A stretch of 64,000 bases of DNA from an uncultured Clostridia bacterium. Its GTDB lineage: Bacteria > Bacillota > Clostridia > TANB77 > CAG-508. Positions 33,981 to 44,279 of the stretch are shown piece after piece. The notes under the pieces were generated by a model. That model was not told the origin of the DNA. It searched no databases and saw only the letters and a program-made list of their open reading frames with translations. The number at the start of each line of letters is the position of its first letter. The first letter of the stretch is position 1. The DNA is taken from positions 13,485 to 77,484 of the forward strand of contig CAKOTK010000007.1 in NCBI GenBank assembly GCA_934120135.1, given 5' to 3'. Position numbers and translations under genes: made by a program.

Positions 33981-35111
33981 TTATATATTTAATATATTTT
34001 CTATATGCTGATTCATTAAATTTCTTCTCAAGTTAACTCTTTGTGAATTAATTGTTTCTAAAAAGAAAGTATTCTCTTTGTTAGATTTGTTTATAATTTG
34101 TATCAATATAGTCAAATTTTCTTTTCCAATTTTATTCATACTTTTAAGAGTATTTTCGACATTTTCATTTGGATAGTGCGTCAAAAATTTTAAATACTTT
34201 GCAATTATATATACAATAATATCTGATATTTGTATATTTACTTCATCTTTTGAATCTATAAACTTATAATTTTCTAACCTATCCCCGTCATCTAAAATCA
34301 TATATTCATCATTCATTTTTTGTTCGTCTACTAATTCTTTATCAAATATATGCATTGAATCTCTAAAAATAATACATCTCTGTTGTCTCAAAGAATAAAA
34401 TGAATCCATTATTGTTCTTTCCTCATTATCCTTTAAAAATATTAAATCATTGCAATTTATAAATTGTTCTATTAAGTCTTTTAGTAATTTTAATGTATTA
34501 TATTTTTCTTGTTCTTTATTTATAATATTAACTAACCCTTTATAAAATATTTTTATTTTTTCATTCGTTACATTAGGATAATCAGTTTTTTTACAAATAT
34601 TTAAGAAAAAATAAAAATTATTTCTTATTACCCAATATAATTCATCATTAAACGCATCTATGAGATCTTGTGGAAAATATTTACCAATTGGATTATTACA
34701 TATAGAATCAACAATATCTATTACACTAAAGTAAATAGAATCTATATCTGAATAATGTACATAAGCATTACTTAATACCCAATTAAGTATTAAATTTAAT
34801 TTATTGTGTTCGATACAATCTTTAAATGTATTTTTTCCTTTAAAAAAAGTTTTTGACTTTAGTTCTTGACCAGTTTGTAATTTTAAGTTCATTATTAATT
34901 CTTTATTATCTTTTTCTTTGTTTTTTTCAAAACAAATCCCACCTAATGTAAAATTATCAAACAATACCTTAAAATCATTTAACCCTTTTTCCGTTATTTT
35001 TACCTTTCTGTAATTATTCGTTTCATCATAATAAAATATATATCTTTTTCCATTATCTACATATCCATGTAATTCTTCTATTGCCGTAAAAAATTCCTCA
35101 ACATTTATCAT
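33981..35111 (-). CDS. DUF3800-like protein
   Basis: A 376-residue protein with DUF3800-type features: IFYYDETNNYRK near the N-terminus (acidic D-E), ILDDGDRLENYKFIDSKDEVNIQISDIIVYIIAKYLK in the C-terminal third, and helices between. DUF3800 is an RNase H-like fold of unknown function common in mobile elements. The ATG follows GAGG. It is the last gene of a leftward run that includes the restriction genes. Confidence 0.7.
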   Translation of the reverse strand: MINVEEFFTAIEELHGYVDNGKRYIFYYDETNNYRKVKITEKGLNDFKVLFDNFTLGGICFEKNKEKDNKELIMNLKLQTGQELKSKTFFKGKNTFKDCIEHNKLNLILNWVLSNAYVHYSDIDSIYFSVIDIVDSICNNPIGKYFPQDLIDAFNDELYWVIRNNFYFFLNICKKTDYPNVTNEKIKIFYKGLVNIINKEQEKYNTLKLLKDLIEQFINCNDLIFLKDNEERTIMDSFYSLRQQRCIIFRDSMHIFDKELVDEQKMNDEYMILDDGDRLENYKFIDSKDEVNIQISDIIVYIIAKYLKFLTHYPNENVENTLKSMNKIGKENLTILIQIINKSNKENTFFLETINSQRVNLRRNLMNQHIENILNI

Positions 35112-35124
35112 TATCTTTAATTCC

Positions 35125-35883
35125 TCATTGATTATTTACTTTCTTAAAATATCTAAATTCATGAGAACTATTATTATATAAATTCTTTACAGATTTATTT
35201 TTATATCTATTTCTTATTTCTTCACTTGCAATTCTGCCCACAAATTCATATCTTTCTTCATTTTTCCATTCTCCTTCAAAAACGCTATTAAATGTAATTC
35301 TCCCACCTTTAAACCATTGAACTATTTCATATACTTCCAAAACCACATTATCATATATAGCAAGAGCATATTGATATTGTTCTGCCTCATTTATATTTAC
35401 CTTCCAAGCACTACGGGTTATATCATATATTTCATTAGGTTTCATTCCATATTTATATGAATTAGAAATTTTAAACATTATTATATTATCTTTTATTTCA
35501 TTTTGTTTAAGCTCATCTTTTTGACTATATTTTGCTTCTATCAAATCCACATTAACTCTTCCATATTCAAGTGTCTCATAGCCTCTAACTTTATTTGTCA
35601 GATTTTCTTTTCCAATTAAATCTATCGTTGCAGCTTCAATTTTCTTGGCAACATCTTCACTAACTCCATGTACTAAAATATCTATCTTTGGTTCTTTTCC
35701 TCTATTTCTTATTTCATTTATTTTGTCAATTTTTTGACTTTCATTTTTTTCTGATAAATGGCTAAAAACTCTATTTCCTTTTCCTTTTCCAATATAGAAT
35801 GGAGTATTATTATCAGGATCTGAATATACATAAACATATGAATCTAATTTTTCTATAGTTTTTTTTGAAAATTTATTGATCAT
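35125..35883 (-). CDS. GIY-YIG nuclease-domain protein (LEM-3-like)
   Basis: A 252-residue protein. Residues 13-100 are a GIY-YIG domain of the LEM-3/COG3680 kind: YVYVYSDPDNNTPFYIGKGKGNR, ISxL-type helices, and EAATIDLIGKENLTNKVRG. The C-terminal half is a DUF-like beta domain (MFKISNSYKYGMKPNEIYDITRSAW). It lies 2 nt after the PD-(D/E)XK gene of the restriction cluster, so co-transcription is likely. It may be an accessory nuclease. Confidence 0.75.
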   Translation of the reverse strand: MINKFSKKTIEKLDSYVYVYSDPDNNTPFYIGKGKGNRVFSHLSEKNESQKIDKINEIRNRGKEPKIDILVHGVSEDVAKKIEAATIDLIGKENLTNKVRGYETLEYGRVNVDLIEAKYSQKDELKQNEIKDNIIMFKISNSYKYGMKPNEIYDITRSAWKVNINEAEQYQYALAIYDNVVLEVYEIVQWFKGGRITFNSVFEGEWKNEERYEFVGRIASEEIRNRYKNKSVKNLYNNSSHEFRYFKKVNNQ

Positions 35884-35885
35884 AT

Positions 35886-37007
35886 TTATTCTCCCTTTTC
35901 AATTATTTTCTCTAATTCCTTTATAAGATTATCCTCTATTCCATTTAAATAAAATGCACATTGTTTTTGCATAAAATATTCACTTCCATCATTTCCTGTT
36001 CTATCCAATGTTGCAAATTTAATTGAATATTGCCTTCCAACTTCCAATTGAAAGCCATTAAAACTACAACCATCTTTTAGAGCGGTAATTACAATTCCAT
36101 CATTATTGTACTTACATATTTCAATATTTTCTATATTATCAGCTGAGAAGTCTAATATTGCTGTATTCTCACTAACACTCATTTTTTCTTTCCATAATTT
36201 ATTAAATTCATATAGTTTCTTTACACGAGGGCTTTTATTTGCATATGAACTTAATTTATCATGTAGCAAATTTGATCTCATATTAGTTTTTCTAATATTA
36301 ATTTCTTTCATCCTTTGTACACTTACATTCCCACCACATAAAGTAGCTTGTTTCATAAAATCAGTGGCATTTGTAATAGCTATTAATTTTAGTGTTCCTA
36401 TAACATCTGATGAATAATCTATAGGAGTTATTTTAGTAACTCTTGTATTTTTATCCTTTTCAATAAATACTGTATCATCCATTTGCATTTTCTTAGCAAT
36501 GTTTTTGTTTAATAATTTAGAATCTAAAAATGGTACTAAATAATCTATTCTTAAATCTAAATCTACAAATATCATATATTCAGAATAGCCTTGATCTCTA
36601 AGGCTAATCATTTGATCTTTTGCTTTAAATGTTTTTATTTCAATTTGTGGCTTTCCTTTTTCAGCTTCCCACTTATTATTAAATTTCGTAAAACGAATTT
36701 GTTTTCCATTTACAGTAATTCCAAAAATATCTGGTGCTATGCCTGAAACTGATTTTTTTGGATCATAATAATAGTAATCATTTATTACATGAACTTTCTT
36801 TTTCGTTTTTATTTGTGGTAAAATTATTTTTTCAAAAACCAATGAATCTGATATTGTATTTATAAATCTATCAAATATACCACCCATTGAATCACTCTTA
36901 GATGTTAATGCTCCTTGCATTGTTGTACCTTTTTGATTCTGAACTAATTTCGTTATAAAATATACTCTCTCAATAATATCATCCCTATTAAAACTAACCT
37001 CTTTCAT
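35886..37007 (-). CDS. Putative PD-(D/E)XK restriction-cluster protein
   Basis: A 373-residue protein I do not recognise as a named family. A PD-(D/E)XK core is visible: APDIFGITV (about 90), then about 25 residues later KGKPQIEIKTFKAKDQM. The rest is mixed alpha/beta. It lies between the Bsp6I-like endonuclease and the GIY-YIG gene with gaps of 12 and 2 nt. It could be a second restriction subunit or an independent nuclease. The ATG follows GGGGG. Confidence 0.55.
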   Translation of the reverse strand: MKEVSFNRDDIIERVYFITKLVQNQKGTTMQGALTSKSDSMGGIFDRFINTISDSLVFEKIILPQIKTKKKVHVINDYYYYDPKKSVSGIAPDIFGITVNGKQIRFTKFNNKWEAEKGKPQIEIKTFKAKDQMISLRDQGYSEYMIFVDLDLRIDYLVPFLDSKLLNKNIAKKMQMDDTVFIEKDKNTRVTKITPIDYSSDVIGTLKLIAITNATDFMKQATLCGGNVSVQRMKEINIRKTNMRSNLLHDKLSSYANKSPRVKKLYEFNKLWKEKMSVSENTAILDFSADNIENIEICKYNNDGIVITALKDGCSFNGFQLEVGRQYSIKFATLDRTGNDGSEYFMQKQCAFYLNGIEDNLIKELEKIIEKGE

Positions 37008-37019
37008 AAATTATTCCCC

Positions 37020-37577
37020 CTAATCCTCATCTTCCATTAAATTGATTTTCTTTATTGGTTTTAATCTTAAAGGATTTATTATTTTATCTTTTATTGAAAG
37101 TCTAGGTCTTCTACCTTGCAACTGTTGATCTCTGAATGTTTCAGCTTTTTTACTATTTAAAACAATATTGTAAATATTGGTTGAATCTATTTCATAAAAC
37201 CAAACATTTCCGTCCACACTTCCATTAGGTGCTAAATCTGTAAAAATCAATTTGTCCCATGTTGAAGTTGGACCAAATGAAGTACAATCATTTTGTATAG
37301 AAGCTGATTTTATTTGAATTCCTTCACCAGTTTCTTTATCGACAGCATCATATGAATGAGCTGTTCCATTTGTTCTTACTGCATTAAAAAATATGCAATA
37401 TAGAGCTTCACTAAATACATCTGGTACATTTAAGTTTCTTCCTCCAAATTGTTTTAAATCAGAATTAATATCAGTCCACTTACGGAAGATTTGTTTAAAT
37501 TTCTTGTAATCTTCCATATCAAATTCATCACCAATTACTATTGTATTATCTTTTAATTTTACTTTTACTTGTTTCAT
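37020..37577 (-). CDS. Type II restriction endonuclease, Bsp6I-like
   Basis: A 185-residue protein resembling the Bsp6I family: LNVPDVFSEALYCIFF, a GxGIQIKSASIQNDCTSFGP core where Q-I-K is the catalytic E/Q-x-K strand, DKLIFTDLAPNGSVDGNVWFYEI and RPRLSIKDKII near the C-terminus. Bsp6I cuts GCNGC; the same specificity here is an inference. The controller (XRE) and cytosine-5 methyltransferase genes lie upstream on the same strand, completing the system. Confidence 0.75.
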   Translation of the reverse strand: MKQVKVKLKDNTIVIGDEFDMEDYKKFKQIFRKWTDINSDLKQFGGRNLNVPDVFSEALYCIFFNAVRTNGTAHSYDAVDKETGEGIQIKSASIQNDCTSFGPTSTWDKLIFTDLAPNGSVDGNVWFYEIDSTNIYNIVLNSKKAETFRDQQLQGRRPRLSIKDKIINPLRLKPIKKINLMEDED

Positions 37578-37596
37578 ATCTTCTCTTATATATGAA

Positions 37597-37827
37597 TTAA
37601 TTCATTTTAAATAACACTTCTGGAGATATATTTAGGACATCGCATATGTCAAAAATTACTTCTAAAGAAACTGGCGTTACCATATTAGGTGCTTCTATAT
37701 TACTCATATGAGTTCTACTTATACCTATCTTTTCAGCCAATTCAATTTGTGTCATCTTTTTTAATTTTCTTTGTAAAGAAATATTTAATCCTATTCTTAT
37801 ATACTTCTCTGAATGTTTATTATCCAT
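37597..37827 (-). CDS. XRE-type restriction controller protein
   Basis: A 76-residue lambda-repressor-like HTH protein (LQRKLKKMTQIELAEKIGISRTHMSNIEAPNMVTPVSLEVIFDICDVL). It sits 19 nt upstream of the endonuclease gene and downstream of the methyltransferase, the position of C proteins that delay endonuclease expression. The ATG follows GGAGG. Confidence 0.85.
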   Translation of the reverse strand: MDNKHSEKYIRIGLNISLQRKLKKMTQIELAEKIGISRTHMSNIEAPNMVTPVSLEVIFDICDVLNISPEVLFKMN

Positions 37828-38018
37828 ATACTTCCTCCTTCGAGATTATTTTACAAAAAAAGACAAATTATTAAAACAAACTGTAGCTTTGCATTATTAA
37901 ATATAATAAATGCAAATACAAATTTCAATATTGTTTCTAAAATAAAAAAATAATACATCAACTCACTTTAAGTTAATGTATTGCTTTAAAATAAAAATAG
38001 AAGATGAGTATTCACCTT

Positions 38019-39191
38019 CTACACATTTTGATTATTATCATTTTTTTCTAAAATCTTTAATAGTTCTTCAGATAAAGTTGTTATTACTGGTACTGAAACA
38101 GCATTTCCTGCTTGTTTATACAATTGTGAATCCGGATAATTTTTTCCTTTAAATTCCTTAGGTAAATCATATCCATTTCCAACTGGAAATCCTTGTAATT
38201 TAAAAGTTTCAGTAGGTGTTAATTTTCTAATACCATCACTAACTTTAATTAGAGGAACATTATGTCCGCCTGTTCCCATGTTAGCTGTTAAAGTAGGACA
38301 AACGCCACTTTTATTCTTTCTGATATACATACCTCTACGGCATTGATAAAATTGATACATCTCATCTATTTGTTCATCCAAATTTATTCTATTCTCTTTA
38401 TCTGAATTTTTAAATTCATCAAGTGAAACAAAATAATTTGGATATTTAGTTTTAGTATAGTAATACTTTTCAGCATTTTCCTTTGTTAAATCATAATTTA
38501 GTATTTTTTTAATATCTGTTACTCTATCCTCAGGAGATTTATTATTATGCAAATTAGAAAGAACATCTTTATTATATAAATCAAATAATTCTATATCTTT
38601 TTCATTTAATAAACCAATAATATATATTCTTTCTCTATTTTGTGGTAAATCAGAATATTCCATTGTATTTAATACTTTTTCGAATATCTTATAACCACAT
38701 TCTTCTAATTTGTCTTTTATAACCTTATATGTTCTTCCATTATCATGTGCTTGTAAATTCTTTACATTTTCCAAAAATAAAACTCTAGGTTTATAAAATT
38801 TTTCTCCTAACATATTGATTAGATCTATAATATTTAAAAACAAATTTCCTCTTTCATCTTCAAAACCTTTTTGTTCTCCTGCAATACTGAATGCTTGGCA
38901 AGGAAATCCTCCGTTTAAAATATCTATAGGTTCTTTTAATATTATTTCATGAAGATTTTCGTAATATTTTTTTTCTTCACTATCTTTTGATAGTTCAGGA
39001 TGTAAAACTAATTTTATATCTCCTTGTAATAATGTATGTTTAAAATTATTTTTATAAGTAGCACAAGCATATTCATCTATTTCATTTGCCCATAGCAATC
39101 TATATTTAGCATTATCGCTTTTTGCATTTTGAAAACCTAGACAAATACCACCTACTCCTGCAAATAAACTTCCAACTTTATATTCTTTCAT
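38019..39191 (-). CDS. DNA (cytosine-5) methyltransferase
   Basis: A 390-residue C5-methyltransferase. Motif I is GSLFAGVGGICLGF (about 6-19), IV is GGFPCQAFSIAG with the catalytic Cys (about 96), VI is LFLENVKNL, VIII is QNRERIYIIG, IX is KLTPTETFKLQGFP and X is YKQAGNAVSVPVI. The target-recognition region is about 190-320. It protects sites cut by the neighbouring endonuclease. The ATG follows AGAGG. Confidence 0.93.
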   Translation of the reverse strand: MKEYKVGSLFAGVGGICLGFQNAKSDNAKYRLLWANEIDEYACATYKNNFKHTLLQGDIKLVLHPELSKDSEEKKYYENLHEIILKEPIDILNGGFPCQAFSIAGEQKGFEDERGNLFLNIIDLINMLGEKFYKPRVLFLENVKNLQAHDNGRTYKVIKDKLEECGYKIFEKVLNTMEYSDLPQNRERIYIIGLLNEKDIELFDLYNKDVLSNLHNNKSPEDRVTDIKKILNYDLTKENAEKYYYTKTKYPNYFVSLDEFKNSDKENRINLDEQIDEMYQFYQCRRGMYIRKNKSGVCPTLTANMGTGGHNVPLIKVSDGIRKLTPTETFKLQGFPVGNGYDLPKEFKGKNYPDSQLYKQAGNAVSVPVITTLSEELLKILEKNDNNQNV

Positions 39192-39255
39192 TTTGTACCT
39201 CTTTCAATTACATTGTATTTAATTTTTTGTTTGAATGCAAAAACCATATTTTGCA

Positions 39256-39732
39256 TTAATATTTTTTTCTACAAATATCTTCATCATGTATTGTTTGAAA
39301 ATTATTTTCTACTACTTCGTTTGTAAAATCTATATTTTTCTCTATATATTCTTTTAATTCAATAAAATTATCTAAATAGTAATATGATTCTGGAATGATA
39401 AATTTTTCTAAATCATTTCTTAAATCACTTAAAGATATTTCTGTTGTCATTTTAAACTTATTAATTGGCATTGCATACTTATAATTTTCTGAAAGATAGT
39501 CAGTAATTCTTTTACTTACTTCTGCATTATTTTTATACATCTCTTTCCAGTCTTTTAATTCAATTCTTTTATCAAATTCAATATATCCAACTATTTTTTG
39601 AATTGGTTTGCTAACATATAAATAAGCTCCTACTGGTTCAGTATAAAATCGATTTCTGTATTCAAATATCTTTTTTCCGTTTCTTATCAGTTCAAAAATT
39701 TCTGGTTTTAAACTTAATAACATTGTACGCAT
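39256..39732 (-). CDS. ASCH-domain protein
   Basis: A 158-residue protein with the ASCH (RNA-binding PUA-like) pattern: MLLSLKPEIFELIRNGKKIFEYRNRFYTEPVGAYLYVSKPIQKIVGYIEF. ASCH proteins are common next to DNA methyltransferases in mobile elements. The ribosome site is weak; an in-frame ATG three codons later could be the start. The function is probably nucleic-acid related. Confidence 0.75.
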   Translation of the reverse strand: MRTMLLSLKPEIFELIRNGKKIFEYRNRFYTEPVGAYLYVSKPIQKIVGYIEFDKRIELKDWKEMYKNNAEVSKRITDYLSENYKYAMPINKFKMTTEISLSDLRNDLEKFIIPESYYYLDNFIELKEYIEKNIDFTNEVVENNFQTIHDEDICRKKY

Positions 39733-39912
39733 TCTTTTAACCCAATAATATAATAAATTACATTTCTATTTATATCATAAAATGTGTTTTTTTGCCACTA
39801 ATCAGACAATATTTGTAGAAAAATATCATCTTTAATATTTATATCAAACGTTTGTTTTTTTGTCAATAGTTTTTTTATTATTTTTTTATAACCATATATC
39901 ATTTAATTCTCT

Positions 39913-40102
39913 CTATATTTTCCCTAATTCTATCTTAACTTTATCTAAAGAATCTATATTCAAATATCCACTATTTGCTAAACATATTAATTGATTAATG
40001 TTATTTCTTATCTTTCTTAATTCATATATAGAGTTTTTTTAATTCTTCTATTATAATATCTCGTTCTAATCTTTGTTCAATTAAATATTCTGATAATGAC
40101 AT
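39913..40102 (-). pseudogene. mobC-like mobilisation gene remnant
   Basis: The minus strand encodes MSLSEYLIEQRLERDIIIEE, then a poly-A frameshift, then the MobC-like motif IYELRKIRNNINQLICLAN and a stop at 39913. MobC relaxosome proteins carry a conserved LRKIGNNINQ segment. The two pieces are in different frames, with no CGG at the break, so this is ordinary decay. It indicates that the island was once a mobilisable element. Confidence 0.6.
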
Positions 40103-40169
40103 TTCTCTTTTTTACTTTTTTTAGTAATGTATTTATTATTTCTTCTCTTATTATTGTTTCATATTTACC

Positions 40170-40358
40170 TCACTTTCTTAAATTATCATAAAGACTTTCA
40201 AAAAGTCCTGATGGATATTCCCTTTGTTCATAATTTAAGTACCTCTCTTCTGTTCCGTTACCGTAATGCTGGATTAACATTGCTTTCATATTTCTGATTT
40301 TCTCTAAATCCTTTTTATCTTTCTCTATTTTGTTGTTTTTCAATTTTCTATTTATCAA
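40170..40358 (-). CDS. Small hypothetical ORF or fragment
   Basis: Sixty-two codons from a TTG with no ribosome site; an in-frame ATG gives a shorter product (MKAMLIQHYGNGTEERYLNY). Charged and helical. It is next to the mobC remnant and may itself be the end of a decayed mobile-element gene. Confidence 0.35.
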   Translation of the reverse strand: MINRKLKNNKIEKDKKDLEKIRNMKAMLIQHYGNGTEERYLNYEQREYPSGLFESLYDNLRK

Positions 40359-40422
40359 GTAAGATATAAAGTAGGACTAATTATTGCTAACAAGCTACTT
40401 GAATGACTTGAATATATAAAAA

Positions 40423-40446
40423 TAAGGAAGTCATTCTACTTCCTTA
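40423..40446 (-). terminator. Terminator of the SEC-C gene
   Basis: TAAGGAAGT / ACTTCCTTA stem with a 6-nt loop and a T-rich tail on the minus strand, overlapping the stop codon. Confidence 0.7.
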
Positions 40447-42748
40447 CATTCTTCCTTTTAGCAAACAACATTTTTTGTATTTTTTACCACTTCCACATGG
40501 ACACAGTTCATTTCTACCTATTTTTTTATTTTCTAGCTTTATGCTCCTTTTAATTCTTAAATACTCTACCATATTCATTATTTCCGTTTCTTTTGCTTCT
40601 TTATCATCAGAAGAAAGAAGTTTAAAATCCATCTTTTCTATGTTAGAATTGCTATTATAGTATAAAAACACACTTAATACTTTATTACTCTTCGATAAAT
40701 ACATATTTGCATATGTATTATTAATTAGTATATTTTCATCTATATTATCTTCTCCATATATAGATGAAATGCATAATGCTTCTACATTATTTTCATCTTT
40801 TTCTTTTAATTTCATATATCCGGTATTTTGGCCTATTGTTATTCTTATAAAACTCTCGAGATTCAACAATTACATTTTCTGTATGTTGTACCGTATTGGG
40901 TTCTAAATTAAGTAAAAATGTAGTAAGATATGTATGGTTTCTAATAGAATTGTTATTTTCACAATAATCAATAACTTTTTTAATTTCACTAGGTACTTCT
41001 CTAAATGGTTTTTCAATTTTCTTTTTCTTAAACCATAAACTGTTATAATATTCATCTAATTCTTGCATCCAATCTTCGCCACAAATTGCTACTGATATTA
41101 ATCTTTGCTTAATATTCTCTTCTTTAATTAAATTATCTACTTGTTGATTGATTATTTCGTTATAATAATTGTACTCAATCCACATTCCTAAATGGTATAG
41201 TTCATCATATAAATCAACATTTTTATTTCCTATAGCTTTTTTCCTTTGTAACAAGTATTGAATAAAGTAACATGGATGCTGTTTAAAATAATCACTATAA
41301 ACCCTTAAATCATCTAAGCACAAAACTAAAGTATTTTTACTTAACGATATAAGTTTAACTTTATCTATTCTAGCTTCAATATCATTAAATGCTTCTGCGG
41401 TTATTATTATTTTAAAAATCCTAGTATCTTCATTTATTTCAATTTCAGCTTTTCTGTTCCTATTTCGTTTATTATTACTATCATAAATTGAAATTTTTTT
41501 CTTTTCAATTAAACACTTCTCTAAGTTATCTTGTTGTTCATTTGCTTTTTTTACCAAATCCTGTAAAGATTTCTTATGAGAATCCAAATCGTTAATTGCT
41601 AATTCAGGTGTAAAACTTCCTGATTTAATTTCAACTATAAAAATATTATTATCATATAATATTAAAATATCATTTTCTATAATCTTTTTTTCATAATCAT
41701 AATAATTATTTGTATAAATCTCTTTACAATTAAGTATTTTGCTAAAATAATCTGCTACTACTTTTTCAACATTAGCTGTATATCTTTCCCTTATCTCCTG
41801 CTGTTTTTTGCTAGTTAGCATTTCACACATTCCCTGTATAGCTATCTTATCAAAATTATCATAAAATTTTTGCTGTAACAATATGTAATATTCATTTTCA
41901 ATTTCTATAAAAGGTCTATATTTGATCCTATTAATTAATTCATTCCAATTTTCAATACTAATATTTTCTACAAAGTTATTATAATATTCTTTTTCAATCA
42001 AAAATTTATCTAAAAAATTCTTTTTCCATTTAGTACATTTTTTTAGATTTGCTAATTCTAAACTGTGTACATCCTCAAAATATTTATTTAATTGTTGTTC
42101 TTCTTTTTCATTGAATTTTGCAATCGTATGAACACCTGCATTATCAATTTTTATTTTTTTAGTTCTTATTAATTCTCTTATACTATTAATGCTGTTTTCA
42201 AATCTAAAATGAAAATTATTTTTCAAATTTAAAATTCCAGAATATAAATCATCTAATTTGAAACCATAAGTCGTTTCAAATTCTTTTTCTAAGCATCCCA
42301 ATAAATCCTTATGGTGCTGAACCTCAAATATATCATATCTCTTTCCACTCCAATCTTTAAAAGAATATGAATGACTTAAATATTCATTTTCCTCATCCGA
42401 CAATCCATTTTCTTTATTAAAAACAATTCCATATTGTATTGTTAAACTATGTATTTCTTCAAGATATTCATTTATTTTATCAATATTGCATTCTTCTAAC
42501 TCGTCTGTTTCTACACTTTTATCGCAACAAGAAAATAGTATTTGTAAATACATTATTTTTAAACTTTTTAACCATCTTTCATTTTTTTCTTCTTCATTTC
42601 CAAAACTAATTTTATACTCCCAATAAAAATGTGCAAGAACATCATACATTGAAAACTTTCTTATATAATTTATGATTTCAATAACTTTATTTTTAAAATC
42701 AAATTGCAACTCTTCATTTGTAGGAAATTTTATATTACTATTTTTCAT
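40444..42748 (-). CDS. PD-(D/E)XK-like and SEC-C domain protein, +1 shift at CGG
   Basis: The first frame encodes 642 residues up to NNNRPKY, then CGG (40820-40822) and a stop nine codons on. Skipping one C continues as [12 protein letters not shown] for 125 residues and ends with the zinc-binding SEC-C motif [18 protein letters not shown]. The full product is 767 residues. A PD-(D/E)XK-like core lies at about 365-385 ([20 protein letters not shown]). It follows the ApeA-like gene by 3 nt, so the two probably form one defence operon. The ATG follows GGAGAG. Without the shift the SEC-C domain would be cut off. Function inferred from domains only. Confidence 0.72.
40820..40822 (-). other. CGG +1-shift site in the SEC-C gene
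   Basis: TAC-CGG-ATA; dropping the C gives TAC-GGA-TAT and joins the 642-residue frame to the SEC-C frame. It is the only in-frame CGG in the gene. Confidence 0.72.
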
Positions 42749-42751
42749 TTC

Positions 42752-44182
42752 TTACTCTCCATTAATATTTTTATTACTACTTTCTGATAAATTTTTAATT
42801 TCTATAGTTTGAGAAACTCCTCCCCATCTATCATTTAATTTTTTCTTTATATTTTCATAATTTTGAAATCCTAATTCTATTAAAATATAATATTCAAGCA
42901 TATAGATTAATGTACGAGTATATATTCCTAATTCATCATTAGTAAGAATCCTAGTTTTTTTCTTTATATTTTCATCATAATGTATATAATAATTTCTAGT
43001 ATTCGCTATTATATTAGGAAACTTTAAATATTTTATATCGCCAGTATCAAAATATATATTAAAATCTGCCACTAATAAATCTGCCATTCTACTTTCTAAT
43101 GTTATAAATTTATATGAATTTGCCATAAGGAATTTTTTATCATTTTCTACAAGCTCCTCAGGACGATCTTTTAATATAACTTCTTTAATTCTTTTTTTAT
43201 ATTCTCCCAAAGTATTAGCTTTGAATCTTGAATGATATGTTTCTAATGCTTGTACAATGTTTAAGAAAGCTCTGATGTTTGACATTTCACTCGTTTCAAT
43301 GATTTGTAAATACAATTCTATTATAGGTTCTAATTTTTCATACTTGCAAAAATACTTGTTTAAAGATTCATTTTCAATTAATTCTGGAAGTATAATCCAT
43401 CCCCATTTCTTAGTATAATAATTTTCTTCTTTAATATTATTTTCTTGATTTATTTTTGAACTAATAATTGAAATTGATCTTTCATATTTTTTATTTCCAT
43501 ATATATCATAATACTCACTATTATAGCCACTTATCTTTCTTATATTTATTTTTGATAATGTTGATATCTCTATTAATCTTTTTATTTTTAACAATATTAT
43601 CATAAATTCATTTAGTTGTTTTGGCTCTTTGAATGCTATCTCTATATTTCCTGTTTGTTTTAATGATATATTCTCATATAATAAATCAGAGAAAACTATC
43701 GGCAACATACTTTTCCCAACGATATACTTAATATAATAATCATCATTTTCATATATTTTCAATTCACAATCTTCATTAGAAATTATTTCATCTCTTTCTC
43801 CAATAGCATATCCTGATATATTTCCCCATTCTATGATATCAGATAATTCAAATAAAACTTTACTAAAGCCAATAGGATTTTTTATATTTCCACCCACCCC
43901 TTCTATCATATATTCTGCACTATATGAAAACATTGTTCTTCCTTCCGAAACACGTCCTTTAGTTTCTTTCCTATTACAGTTCAATAGTGAAAACTTAAAT
44001 CCAGTACTAAGTTTTCCACTTAAAAAATCAAAACTAATTGGCAGTTCTATAAAATTTGCAAAAGCTCCTTCAACACTTATTTTTATAAGTATCCCTCCAT
44101 GTTTTCTATTAATATACAGGTCACATTTATATGATTTTTTATTATAAAATATATATCCACTCCCATTATATTTTAATTCCAT
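42752..44182 (-). CDS. ApeA-like HEPN-domain protein
   Basis: A 476-residue protein. The N-terminal half is a beta-rich domain of ApeA type (SGYIFYNKKSYKCDLYINRKHGGILIKI). The C-terminal half is helical with ALETYHSRF and the HEPN RNase motif R-x4-H in NTRNYYIHYDE (about 405-415). ApeA proteins are single-gene abortive-infection RNases. Here it is coupled to the nuclease/SEC-C gene (3-nt gap), which may be a partner. The ATG follows GGAG. Confidence 0.7.
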   Translation of the reverse strand: MELKYNGSGYIFYNKKSYKCDLYINRKHGGILIKISVEGAFANFIELPISFDFLSGKLSTGFKFSLLNCNRKETKGRVSEGRTMFSYSAEYMIEGVGGNIKNPIGFSKVLFELSDIIEWGNISGYAIGERDEIISNEDCELKIYENDDYYIKYIVGKSMLPIVFSDLLYENISLKQTGNIEIAFKEPKQLNEFMIILLKIKRLIEISTLSKINIRKISGYNSEYYDIYGNKKYERSISIISSKINQENNIKEENYYTKKWGWIILPELIENESLNKYFCKYEKLEPIIELYLQIIETSEMSNIRAFLNIVQALETYHSRFKANTLGEYKKRIKEVILKDRPEELVENDKKFLMANSYKFITLESRMADLLVADFNIYFDTGDIKYLKFPNIIANTRNYYIHYDENIKKKTRILTNDELGIYTRTLIYMLEYYILIELGFQNYENIKKKLNDRWGGVSQTIEIKNLSESSNKNINGE

Positions 44183-44279
44183 TATATCATCTCCATTTAT
44201 TAGATTATATCATCTCACTTCTCTTATTTCTAGATGTAACAAAACTAATTACTAAACCATACAAAGCTAGTTACTATAA

